Shown here: in pieces, positions 1 through 7,944 of the stretch
Numbering within the stretch: position 1 is the stretch's first letter
Layout: each line of letters begins with the position of its first letter
Assembly (NCBI GenBank): GCA_031266095.1
Contig: JAISBR010000185.1
Location: forward strand, 1 to 23,289
DNA: 23,289 nt
Direction: 5' to 3'
Origin: Treponema sp.
GTDB lineage: Bacteria > Spirochaetota > Spirochaetia > Treponematales > Breznakiellaceae
Translations under genes and position numbers: made by a program
The notes under the pieces: model-generated
What the model saw: the letters and a program-made list of their open reading frames with translations, nothing else
What the model was told of the DNA's origin: nothing
Databases searched by the model: none

Positions 1-931
1 GGGAGATACCCCCCTCATGCGGCCCCGCAGGTTTATTGAGCTTGCGGGAATTGAGGGAGCCGATCTTCTCCTCAAACTGGAGTCCTTTAACCCCCTTTCC
101 AGCGTGAAGGACCGCATCGCCAGGGCTATGGTCGAAGACGCCGAGGCCAGGGGCCTTTTGAAGGCCGGGACGGTACTCATCGAGCCCACCTCGGGCAATA
201 CGGGGATCGGCCTTGCCTTTGTGGCGGCGGCCAGGGGATACCGCCTCATCCTCACCATGCCCGATACCATGAGCATTGAGCGGCGGCAGTTGCTTTTGGC
301 CCTGGGCGCGGAACTGGTGCTGACCCCCGGCGCACTGGGCATGAAGGGGGCGGTGAACAAGGCCCTGGAACTCAACGCTCAGATCAAAGGAAGCCTGGTA
401 CTCCAGCAGTTCTCCAATCCCGCCAATCCGGAAATCCACCGGAAAACCACGGGGCCCGAAATTTGGGAGGCCACGGACGGCAGGGTGGACATCCTGGTGG
501 CAGGGGTGGGTACGGGCGGAACCATCACCGGCGCGGCGGCTTTCCTCAAGGAGAAGAAGGCCGGGGTACAAGCGGTGGCGGTAGAACCCGATGCGTCGCC
601 GGTACTGTCGGGAGGTAAACCCGGGCCGCATCAGATACAGGGCATTGGAGCGGGTTTTGTGCCTGACGTGCTCGACCTTTCGATTGTTGACGAGGTCTTC
701 CGGGTGCGGAACGAGGAGGCGGTGGATACTGCCAGGGTGCTTGCCCGGGAGGAGGGCCTTTTGGCGGGTATATCGTCGGGGGCCGCCGCTTTTGCCGCAG
801 CGAAAGTTGCAGCCAGAACCGAAAACAGGGGTAAGACCATCGTGGCCATTCTTCCTGATACCGGCGAACGCTATCTTTCGACGGTATTGTGGAAAGATAT
901 TCCCAAAACAAAAAGTCCCATCTGGCATTAA
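1..931 (+). CDS. cysK: Cysteine synthase (O-acetylserine sulfhydrylase), 5'-truncated by the window edge
   Basis: PLP-dependent enzyme that makes cysteine from O-acetylserine and sulfide in the cytoplasm. The reading frame is open from base 2 and reads GDTPLM before the first ATG at 17, matching the family's N-terminal 'GNTPL' motif, so the true start lies left of the window and the ATG at 17 is internal. Visible hallmarks are NPLSSVKDR (the lysine that binds PLP), TSGNTG (substrate and PLP phosphate loop), GTGGTITG (phosphate loop) and a C-terminal SSGAAA. About 309 residues are present, close to full length. Its stop overlaps the AAAGGAGG ribosome binding site of the next gene, only 14 bases away, so it shares an operon with the nitrogenase-like subunits. 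That suggests it assimilates sulfide produced by this cluster (inference). A cystathionine beta-synthase-type or O-acetylhomoserine-using relative cannot be fully excluded. Confidence 0.93.
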   Translation, partial: GDTPLMRPRRFIELAGIEGADLLLKLESFNPLSSVKDRIARAMVEDAEARGLLKAGTVLIEPTSGNTGIGLAFVAAARGYRLILTMPDTMSIERRQLLLALGAELVLTPGALGMKGAVNKALELNAQIKGSLVLQQFSNPANPEIHRKTTGPEIWEATDGRVDILVAGVGTGGTITGAAAFLKEKKAGVQAVAVEPDASPVLSGGKPGPHQIQGIGAGFVPDVLDLSIVDEVFRVRNEEAVDTARVLAREEGLLAGISSGAAAFAAAKVAARTENRGKTIVAILPDTGERYLSTVLWKDIPKTKSPIWH

Positions 932-945
932 AGGAGGAACCAACT

Positions 946-2286
946 GTGAGTACGATTGTTGACAGGCCCCGGTACGTATGCGCCCTGGGCGGCGCTCTGG
1001 CGCTGATGAGGGCCATGCACCGGACCATACCCATTGTGCACGCCGGCGCGGGCTGCGCGTACAACTACTACATAGGGGGCAATGCCGGTGCGGGTTATTG
1101 GGGAGGCGGCTACTGCGGCGCGGTGTCTACGCCTTCTACCAACGTGTCGGAAAGGGAAATAATCTTCGGCGGCGAGAGCCGTCTTGAAGAGCAGATACGC
1201 ACCACGGCGGAACTCATTGACGGCGACCTCTACGTTGTTATTTCGGGCTGTCAGGTTGAAATGATCGGCGACGATATACGCATGGTGGCGGATAATGTTG
1301 AGGGACTGTCCGCGCCGATTCTGGCAGTACAGACCCCAAGCTTCAAGGGTAATTCCCAGCAGGGCTATGACCTCCTTTTGGAAAAGCTGGTACGGAAATT
1401 CATTGCCAAGACCGGTACCAAACGCCAAAAGGCGGTTAATGTTTTCGGCGTAATTCCCGGAAACGATCCCTTTTACAAGGGCAACTTAAAGGAGATAAAG
1501 CGGGTTCTTTCTCTCATTGGCGTCGATGCCAACACCTTTATCGGCGAAGGGGAGAACCTCGATAGTTTTCGTAGCGCCGGAAGCGCCGAACTCAACATCG
1601 TACTTTCCGATGTCTACGCTCCCCTCTCGGCGGAGGCGTTTAAGGAAGTACATGGAATTCCCTATATACGGGAGCAGTTTCCCATCGGTTTTTTCCAGAC
1701 AGAACGGTTCCTGCGCAATGTGTGCAAGGCCCTTGGGATAGACGAGGCGCTTGTCAGTAAGGCAGTCAAGGCGGAAGAAGAAATCTATTTTGATTACTTT
1801 GAGCGCATCGCCGACATCTACAACGACATTGAACTCCAGCGTTACGCAGTTGTGGCGGCGGATTCCAATTACGCTCCGGCAGTCTCCAATTTTATTTCCG
1901 ATGAACTGGGCTGGGTTCCCCACCTTACTATGGTGACGGACCCCGTTACCGAAGAAAACAAAGCCGCCCTGGACAGGCGTTTTAAGAATTACGCATCGGG
2001 ACTTGAGCCGAAGGTTTATTACGATACAAGCGCTTCGGCCCTGCGGCATTACCTTACCGAAAGTTGGGAACGGAACCGCAACCATGTCTATTACGAACCG
2101 TTTTCGCCGGCGGTGATATTCGGCAGCGTGTATGAACGGGATTACGCCGAAGAGATGGGCCTTCCCCTGCTTTCAATTTCGTTTCCCGTAACAAACAGGG
2201 TTGTGTTTAATAAAACCTATGCGGGCTTTAACGGCGGCCTTGCCCTGGCTGAAGACAGTTTCGGCCTGCTGGTGGCGGCGCGATAA
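946..2286 (+). CDS. Nitrogenase component 1-like protein, NifK/beta-type subunit (candidate methylthio-alkane reductase MarK-like)
   Basis: Oxidoreductase nitrogenase component 1 family, about 446 residues. The chosen start is GTG 946, preceded at good spacing by AAAGGAGG; an upstream ATG in the same frame (889) would overlap cysK and has no ribosome binding site. Cysteines at 12 (YVCALGGAL), 37 (HAGAGCAYN) and 102 (VISGCQVEMIGDD) align with the three NifK P-cluster cysteines, and the IGDD after Cys102 is the family signature. The C-terminus (GLPLLSISFPVTNR, then YAGFNGGLALAED) resembles the NifK ending. It should pair with the next gene as the beta half of an alpha2beta2 complex. It is clearly not a standard NifK: it lacks the long N-terminal arm and is about 70 residues shorter. 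The specific role (C-S bond reduction) rests on gene context, not on the sequence alone; a NifN-like scaffold is the main alternative. Confidence 0.85.
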   Translation: MSTIVDRPRYVCALGGALALMRAMHRTIPIVHAGAGCAYNYYIGGNAGAGYWGGGYCGAVSTPSTNVSEREIIFGGESRLEEQIRTTAELIDGDLYVVISGCQVEMIGDDIRMVADNVEGLSAPILAVQTPSFKGNSQQGYDLLLEKLVRKFIAKTGTKRQKAVNVFGVIPGNDPFYKGNLKEIKRVLSLIGVDANTFIGEGENLDSFRSAGSAELNIVLSDVYAPLSAEAFKEVHGIPYIREQFPIGFFQTERFLRNVCKALGIDEALVSKAVKAEEEIYFDYFERIADIYNDIELQRYAVVAADSNYAPAVSNFISDELGWVPHLTMVTDPVTEENKAALDRRFKNYASGLEPKVYYDTSASALRHYLTESWERNRNHVYYEPFSPAVIFGSVYERDYAEEMGLPLLSISFPVTNRVVFNKTYAGFNGGLALAEDSFGLLVAAR

Positions 2287-2300
2287 AAAGGAGGATATCT

Positions 2301-3809
2301 ATGGCAATGACGATTGAACGGGCGGCGCCGCCCAGAGAAGACAGGCTCCAGGCGGGGACCGCCTATTGCGGAACCTGCGCGCAATTGCGGGAACGGCTGG
2401 GCCGGGGGGACGGCGGCTGTTTTAACCAGGCCAATCGGAGCTTCGGCCAGAGTTTCGGCTGTCAGTTCACCCTGAGCCTCGCTATACTCAACACGCTGCG
2501 GAACACGGTGGTGATTGTCCACGGCCCCGTGGGCTGCGGCTTCTGGTCTGTCGGTGGTATCGGCGCAACCAGGAACATGAAACGCCTGCGGGACCCCGCC
2601 CAGGGGAGCACGATACAGATTTCCACCAACCTTGACGAAAGTGATGTAATTTCCGGGGGCGAGGCGAAACTGCGGGAGGCGGTGATCTACGCCGACAGGG
2701 AATTCCGGCCCGAAGCCATTGTCGTTACGTCCACCTGTGTTCCCGCCCTCATCGGCGACGATGTGGACAAGATCCTCGACGAACTCCAAAAGGATGTTTC
2801 GGCGGACCTGGTGTCGGTGAACTGCGAGGGTTTTAAAACAAAGCTCATGGCTACCGCCTACGATGCGGTGTACAACGGGATACTCAAGAATCTATCAAAG
2901 AAAAAAATTGAGCGCGAAAGCCTCGTGGTTCCCGATAAACTTGATGATATACTCTGGAATTACAACAACGCCCACACGGTCAACGTGTTCAACGTCGGTT
3001 CCATGGGACGGCCCGACGAGCTTGAACTGGCCCGGCTCCTCAACGCCCTGGAACTCAAAGCTAATTTTATTCCCTGTTTCGCGTCTCCCAAAGATTTCCG
3101 CAAAGTCCTGGATGCCGCGCTCAATGTAAGCATCTGCGGCACCCACGACGATTATTATGTCAAGCATATTTCGGAAGAATACGGCATCCCTTACATCATC
3201 GATACCATGCCCATCGGAAGAAAAGGGACGAGGCGCTGGCTCATGAAAATAGCGGAACACTTTCATATTGAGGAACAGGCAAAGCTCCTCATCGAAAAAG
3301 AAGACGCCGCCCTCAACGAGGCCCTGGAACCGTACCGGAGGATTTTCAAAGGGAAACGGGCGTATATATCGGGGGGCGAGATGCGCATATTCGTTACCGC
3401 AGAACTCGTCAACGATCTGGGACTTGAAATCGCGGGTCTCAAGAGCCACCACATCGATCACTTCGTTGAACCTGTCCTGGATGACGCGCCTATTCCCGGG
3501 GACACTTGGATCGACATCGCCTCCCAGCATCCCTTTGAACAGGCCAACCTGCTTCGCAAAATAAAACCCGATGTACTCTTGATGCACATAGGGGGCGGCA
3601 ATTTTACAGCGAAGCATGGGCTTCCGGTGCTGCCGCTGTTTAATCCCGGCTTTAATTACATGGGATATTCCGGCGCGTTTGAAACCGCATACCGGCTTAA
3701 ACGGATTTTATCAAACAGCCAATACAATAAAAACATCCAAAAGTACCGCCCCCTCCCTTACCGGGAATCGTGGTACGAAAAAGATGTGGGCGCCTATATC
3801 AAGGAGTGA
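2301..3809 (+). CDS. Nitrogenase component 1-like protein, NifD/alpha-type subunit (candidate methylthio-alkane reductase MarD-like)
   Basis: 502-residue catalytic-type alpha subunit starting at ATG 2301 behind AAAAAGGAGG, 14 bases after the beta-type gene. P-cluster-type cysteines are seen at 54 (SFGCQF), 79 (HGPVGCGFWS) and 146 (TSTCVPALIGDD). Cys279 (NVSICGTHDD, followed by EEYGIPYI) aligns with the NifD cysteine that binds the active-site cofactor. Residues needed for N2 reduction are replaced: in the CEGF segment (175-178) the NifD Gln191 and His195 positions read Met and Tyr, the Arg96 position is Ile, and the His442 position reads Phe447 (or neighbouring Asn448). An extra cysteine-rich N-terminus (Cys23, Cys26, Cys40) is unusual and could bind metal. 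It probably binds a NifB-derived iron-sulfur cofactor and reduces something other than N2. A NifE-type scaffold is less likely because no other catalytic pair is present. Confidence 0.85.
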   Translation: MAMTIERAAPPREDRLQAGTAYCGTCAQLRERLGRGDGGCFNQANRSFGQSFGCQFTLSLAILNTLRNTVVIVHGPVGCGFWSVGGIGATRNMKRLRDPAQGSTIQISTNLDESDVISGGEAKLREAVIYADREFRPEAIVVTSTCVPALIGDDVDKILDELQKDVSADLVSVNCEGFKTKLMATAYDAVYNGILKNLSKKKIERESLVVPDKLDDILWNYNNAHTVNVFNVGSMGRPDELELARLLNALELKANFIPCFASPKDFRKVLDAALNVSICGTHDDYYVKHISEEYGIPYIIDTMPIGRKGTRRWLMKIAEHFHIEEQAKLLIEKEDAALNEALEPYRRIFKGKRAYISGGEMRIFVTAELVNDLGLEIAGLKSHHIDHFVEPVLDDAPIPGDTWIDIASQHPFEQANLLRKIKPDVLLMHIGGGNFTAKHGLPVLPLFNPGFNYMGYSGAFETAYRLKRILSNSQYNKNIQKYRPLPYRESWYEKDVGAYIKE

Positions 3810-3829
3810 TCCGAATAAGACACGCTCTT

Positions 3830-4591
3830 CTATCGGGAACCGGTGTATATCAGGGAACTTATGGACTCAATTTTTTCCGAGTATATGCACCGGTTTCCCA
3901 GCAGTAGGGGGCCTTTCCGGTGAATAAGGATGTCCAGATATGAATCACTCTTTACCGGTATTTCTTTTACTTTAAAATAACCGAACTGTACCAGGGGTAT
4001 CGAACTGTGGGGGCAAAGATGAATCACCGCCTCTTCTCCCTTAATGATGTGCAGCAATCGCAAAAGATATGCGGCGACGAATTCCCTGTAACGTTTTTCG
4101 CCCAATATCGAAACCTTCGCGTAAGGGTCCGCCAGTGAAACGATGCTCGCGCCGGAATCAATTGATCTATCGAGATATGTTTCCAGGCTTGCGGTAATTG
4201 AATCAAGGGCGGCATGGATCGTATCCCGATGTTTGGCGCACCAACGGTAAAAAAGTTCAGGCTTGACCAGGGACGCGAGAACCGAATAGGGGCCGTTTAG
4301 TTTTAAAAGGACTTGTTTTCCTTTTGACGCGGCGCTTATTTTCCCAATTACGGCTTTGATCAATTCAGATTCTCCAAACGCCGGAACATTAGAAAGCATA
4401 TCCGGTTCGGTAAAGAGCGGGCGTATAACTTCAAAGCCGTTGGCAGTTGTTTCACATTCCGCTCCCAATGCCTTTGCTTCGGTAGTAAAATTATCGGGAA
4501 AGGCGATGATATTGTTATTGGCGGTATTTCCCGTAATATGCCCTACGCACAGGGCGTTAAGATCAAAGTCAATATCAAAATCATACACCAT
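3830..4591 (-). CDS. Short divergent URO-D family (MtaA/CmuA-like) methyltransferase
   Basis: 253-residue member of the uroporphyrinogen decarboxylase-like fold used by corrinoid:thiol methyltransferases. The core motifs SGASIVSLADPYAK (about 147-160) and IHLCPH (190-195) match the other two URO-D proteins in the operon. Zinc-ligand candidates are His191, Cys193 and Cys235. The gap between the last two is about 41 residues rather than the 70-80 in its neighbours, and the protein is about 95 residues shorter, so it is a trimmed relative whose activity is uncertain. It is the last gene of the minus-strand operon; its ATG lies 3 bases after the RACo stop, suggesting translational coupling. Its stop is only 20 bases from the convergent nifD-like stop. 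It could act as a second methyltransferase, an accessory subunit, or a degenerating paralogue. Confidence 0.72.
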   Translation of the reverse strand: MVYDFDIDFDLNALCVGHITGNTANNNIIAFPDNFTTEAKALGAECETTANGFEVIRPLFTEPDMLSNVPAFGESELIKAVIGKISAASKGKQVLLKLNGPYSVLASLVKPELFYRWCAKHRDTIHAALDSITASLETYLDRSIDSGASIVSLADPYAKVSILGEKRYREFVAAYLLRLLHIIKGEEAVIHLCPHSSIPLVQFGYFKVKEIPVKSDSYLDILIHRKGPLLLGNRCIYSEKIESISSLIYTGSR

Positions 4592-4594
4592 GAA

Positions 4595-6234
4595 TCAGAA
4601 TCCCATATATTTGATAAAGGTGCGCTCGAATTCGGCATTCTGGGCAAGCTCAATCTTTTCCACCCGCGCCGTTACTTCCTGCATCTTCCGCCTGAACGAG
4701 GCGTTCAATAAAAACGCCTCTGCTCCGGAAAGGGAGGTATTCCCGGCAAAAGAAATTTTCCCCCCGCATTCGGGAGGAAGGAGGCCTATATTGAGGAGAC
4801 TATTCTCGTTAAGATGATAGCCGAAAGAACCGGCGATGATTATCTCGTCTATGTCCCCGGCATTGACCCCGAAACGGGAAAAGAGCATCTCAATGCCGCA
4901 ACGTATGGCGCCCTTGGCAAGCTGGATCTGCCGTATGTCTTTTTGGGCGAGGCATACATCACCGGTAATAAAAAAGGCGTTTTTCCCCTCTACCTGCCCC
5001 ATGCGTTCCTTCAACCGGGCGGAATAATTACCCTTGTCAGGGGGAACAAAACGGCCTCGGCTGTCGATAACACCGGTACGGACAAGCTCTCCCGCTATAT
5101 CAAGGAGGCCGCTGCCGCAAATTCCTGCCGCCGCACCGGGGCTGTTTTCCCTGCCGCCGATCACCGCGTATACACAAGAGCCGTCGCCTTTAATGGCGAA
5201 GGATTCAACGGCACCGGCGCCGGCTCTCATGCCGCAGGAGATGTTCATGCCTTCAAAGGCGGGGCCCGCCGCCGTGGACGCCACCGCGATACGGCCGTCT
5301 TTCGTGAAGGCCATCTCCCCGTTGGTCCCGATGTCGATAAAAAGGACGCTGCCTTTTCTTTCTTCCAGCCTGGTTATCAATAAACCGGAAGTAATGTCCG
5401 CGCCCACATAGGCCGAAATAACCGATGGCAGATAAACACGGGCAAAGGGCGAAACAGCAAGACTATTTTCTTTTGTATGGCATCCTCCGTAAATGGCCGG
5501 TGTGTAGGGGTACTTCCCAAGACCCGACGGATCAACATTGCAGGCAGGTGCAGCATGGTGGTGTTGCCGCTGTACACAAGCTCGTAGATATGGACCGGCG
5601 CAATGTTTGCCTTCCGGGTTAAATCCCCGATCATTTGATTGAGTTTGTCGGTAAAAGCCCGATATAAAACCGATAAGCCGTCTCCCTGACCCGCAAAATG
5701 GATACGCCCCAATACGTCCTGGGCATAATTTGCCTGGGGGTTTAGCGCCGAAACGGATGCCAGGCATTTTCCATTCACAATGTCTACAAGATTCGCCACG
5801 ATAGTTGTGGTGCCTATATCGACCGCAAGGCCGTACAATAAACCACCGGTATCGTGATCCTCAACGCCCAAAAGTTCTTCCCCGCCGTAGACCCCGGTCT
5901 TGCCCTTCACAAACCGTTTGGTAATAAAAGGTTCCAGGGGATATTCAAAGCTCGCGCCCTCGGAAAGAATACGGAGGCTGTCGTTTTCACGCTCGTAATC
6001 CCGCAGGATATAGACGGCCTCCCCTTCAATTGTCCCCTGGCAGGCAAGGATAAGTTCACCGGTACCGGCATTGCGCACTCCGCATTTTCCGCAGATCCCA
6101 AGGCCGTTACAGGGCGTTTCGATTTTAATTCCCCCACGGCGGGCAGCCTCGACAATCTTTTGTCCCTTCTCCGCCTTTAGAGTTGTCGTTTTTTCAATGC
6201 CTCTTTCGGAACGAATAAAAACAATGTCAGGCAT
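4595..6234 (-). CDS. Reductive activator of corrinoid protein (RACo, ASKHA ATPase with 2Fe-2S domain), apparent one-base frameshift
   Basis: RACo uses ATP hydrolysis to drive electrons from a 2Fe-2S cluster onto Co(II) corrinoids that have become inactive. Residues 1-90 form the ferredoxin-like domain with Cys42, Cys48, Cys51 and Cys65. The ASKHA ATPase follows, with LAVDIGTTT, VYSGNTTMLHL, FIDIGTNGEM, GSGLLDIAGEL and IIIAGSFG. The reading frame changes near 5545: one frame reads through MLHL, and the -1 frame carries on with NVDPSGLGKYPYTP. Joining them restores the usual spacing exactly, so one base is missing relative to an intact gene; the total would be about 546 residues. This may be a sequencing error or a real recent mutation; no obvious slippery heptamer is visible. 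The start ATG 6234 overlaps the stop of the upstream methyltransferase by 8 bases, so the two are translationally coupled. Confidence 0.88.
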
Positions 6235-7273
6235 CTGTCCGCTCTTTTACCGAGTCGGTAAAGACCCGGATATTTTCAAGGGGGCTTGAGGTCGAAAGGC
6301 CGCAGGCAGGGGCAATGATGTCAATTTCCTTGTCTATAAGAATTCCGGCGGCCTTTTGTATGCGCTCGGGATCGCCAGATTCCAAAAGATAGGTGCTTAA
6401 ATTTCCCATAGTGGTAACGGCAGTATTTTCCTTTTTGATCAAGGCGAGATTCACCATAGCGTCAACGCTGAGGGCGTCGCTTTCAAGACGATAAAGATGC
6501 TGTTTAACCCGGCCCACGTCGCCGCAGATGTGGACAATCACGGGCTTCCCGGTTTTGTGCACGGCCTGTATGATCCGGTTGAGATAGGGTAAAGCGTATT
6601 CCTCAAAGAGCCGGGGACCAAGTATTTCCCCCGTGGCGGTAGGATCGGCAATAGATAAAACCGAAGCGCCGCTTTCGGCCATGCCCAGCGCCCAGTCAAC
6701 AAGCTGCCCGGTAACATAAGACAGAAGCCGATGGGCATTTTCCCTGTCCCGGTAAAGTTCCTTAAAAAAAGTCATGGGGTCAACCAGGGAAGCGGCGCTG
6801 CTCACCGGCCCCGTGATACTGCCGATAACAGGAATGTCCTCATGCCTGTGGGAGAGCAGGTTTATTGCCTCAAGAACCGCCGCGCCCCGCCTGCTTTTTG
6901 CGACGGCCCCATCGGGGACAAACCCGACATCTTTGACATGGGGGAAATTTTCCCTGGCTATCTTGGGTTCGCAGGTGAGGGAACCGTAATTGATAGTGCT
7001 GCCCAGGGCCTCGGGTTCGACGGTCATGCAGAAGGGAACGCCGTAATTTTCAAACCCCGTAAAAGCCTGTATGTCCTCGGCAAGGCCCGTCATCAGGCCG
7101 CCTTCGTGATGGGCTTCGGGAAGGGTGCGGCCGCCCTTTTGCATCACCTCGACGATGGCGGCGTTCATCATGCCGCCCGGACAGATGACAGGCGGCCGGC
7201 CGGCGATCTTTTTATCCGGCTTCCGCCGCAGTCGTCTCATAAGACGTTCATGGGGAGAAAAAGCGCCGGACAT
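6227..7273 (-). CDS. URO-D family methyltransferase (MtaA/MtbA/MtsA-like)
   Basis: 348-residue protein of the zinc-dependent corrinoid:thiol methyltransferase group. Its likely role is to move a methyl group between a thiol (or cofactor) and the corrinoid protein encoded just upstream. Seen: VIGSITGPVSSAASL (about 149-163), SGASVLSIADPTATGE (201-216), then HIC at 248-250 and APACG with Cys324, giving the H-x-C-x(73)-C zinc motif of this family. The start chosen is ATG 7273, one base after the corrinoid protein stop; a longer open frame to 7324 would overlap that gene. The length fits the family (about 340). MtsA, in this same family, demethylates dimethylsulfide and methylmercaptopropionate in methanogens (established), which makes a methylthiol substrate plausible here (inference). 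Confidence 0.87.
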   Translation of the reverse strand: MSGAFSPHERLMRRLRRKPDKKIAGRPPVICPGGMMNAAIVEVMQKGGRTLPEAHHEGGLMTGLAEDIQAFTGFENYGVPFCMTVEPEALGSTINYGSLTCEPKIARENFPHVKDVGFVPDGAVAKSRRGAAVLEAINLLSHRHEDIPVIGSITGPVSSAASLVDPMTFFKELYRDRENAHRLLSYVTGQLVDWALGMAESGASVLSIADPTATGEILGPRLFEEYALPYLNRIIQAVHKTGKPVIVHICGDVGRVKQHLYRLESDALSVDAMVNLALIKKENTAVTTMGNLSTYLLESGDPERIQKAAGILIDKEIDIIAPACGLSTSSPLENIRVFTDSVKERTDA

Positions 7274-7274
7274 A

Positions 7275-7919
7275 TCAGGCCCCGGTAATAAGCGCTCCGC
7301 AGAGCCGCACCGCGTCGTTGGCATTCTTTGAATAACCGTCGGCCCCGATACGATCCGCGAAAGCCTGGCTGATGGGCCCGCCCCCCACAGCGACCTTGTA
7401 CTTGTCCCGAATGCCCCGCCTGACCAGTATTTTTATCACTTCTTCCATGTTATCCATAGTAGTAGTCATAAGACTTGAAAGAAGTATCAATTCAGCCCCA
7501 ATCTCTTCGGCCTTGTCCACAAAGACCTGGGGCGGTACGTCCCGTCCCAAATCCAAGATTTCAAACCCTGATGCCTCAAGCATGATCCTCACCAGGTTCT
7601 TCCCGATGTCGTGGGTGTCACCTTCGATAACGCCGATAACCCCCTTGTGCTTTGCCGATAGGTTTTCCTGTTTTAAATGAGGCTTTAATACGGCGATGCC
7701 GGCGTTCATGGCATCGGAACAAATGATAAGTTCCGGGACAAAATACTCTTCCTCGTCAAAGAGTTTTCCCGCCCGTTCCATTCCCTTTGCCAGCCCCTTG
7801 TCGATGGCAATATAGGCGTCAACGTTTTCTTCTACCGCCTGGTTGGAATATCTGACGGCCCCTTCCTCATCCATGTCCACTACCGAATCGGCAAGTTTAT
7901 TTAGTAATTCTTCGCTCAT
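7275..7919 (-). CDS. Methyltransferase cognate corrinoid protein (MtaC/MtbC/MtsB-like)
   Basis: 214-residue cobamide-carrying protein, the methyl shuttle of the system. An N-terminal helical cap domain (residues 1-90, with EEYFVPELIICSDAMNAG) is followed by a Rossmann-like B12 domain. DTHDIG at 101-106 carries the lower-axial histidine, His103. SSLMTTTM and GGGPIS...GADGYSKNA complete the standard D-x-H-x-x-G ... S-x-L ... G-G motif set. The start ATG 7919 has a clear AGGAGGG site. It is sandwiched between two URO-D methyltransferases, which is the usual arrangement for a methyl-donor and methyl-acceptor enzyme pair sharing one corrinoid carrier. Confidence 0.95.
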   Translation of the reverse strand: MSEELLNKLADSVVDMDEEGAVRYSNQAVEENVDAYIAIDKGLAKGMERAGKLFDEEEYFVPELIICSDAMNAGIAVLKPHLKQENLSAKHKGVIGVIEGDTHDIGKNLVRIMLEASGFEILDLGRDVPPQVFVDKAEEIGAELILLSSLMTTTMDNMEEVIKILVRRGIRDKYKVAVGGGPISQAFADRIGADGYSKNANDAVRLCGALITGA

Positions 7920-7944
7920 TTCATCCCTCCTGTAATCTGCTGCG

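Noticed and set aside
946..3809. Molybdenum nitrogenase NifDK for nitrogen fixation
   Set aside because: Catalytic residues around the cofactor are replaced, the proteins are unusual in length, and no nifE, nifN or nifV accompany them.
7273..7324. Longer N-terminus for the 348-residue methyltransferase
   Set aside because: It would overlap the corrinoid protein gene; ATG 7273 directly after that stop fits the family length.
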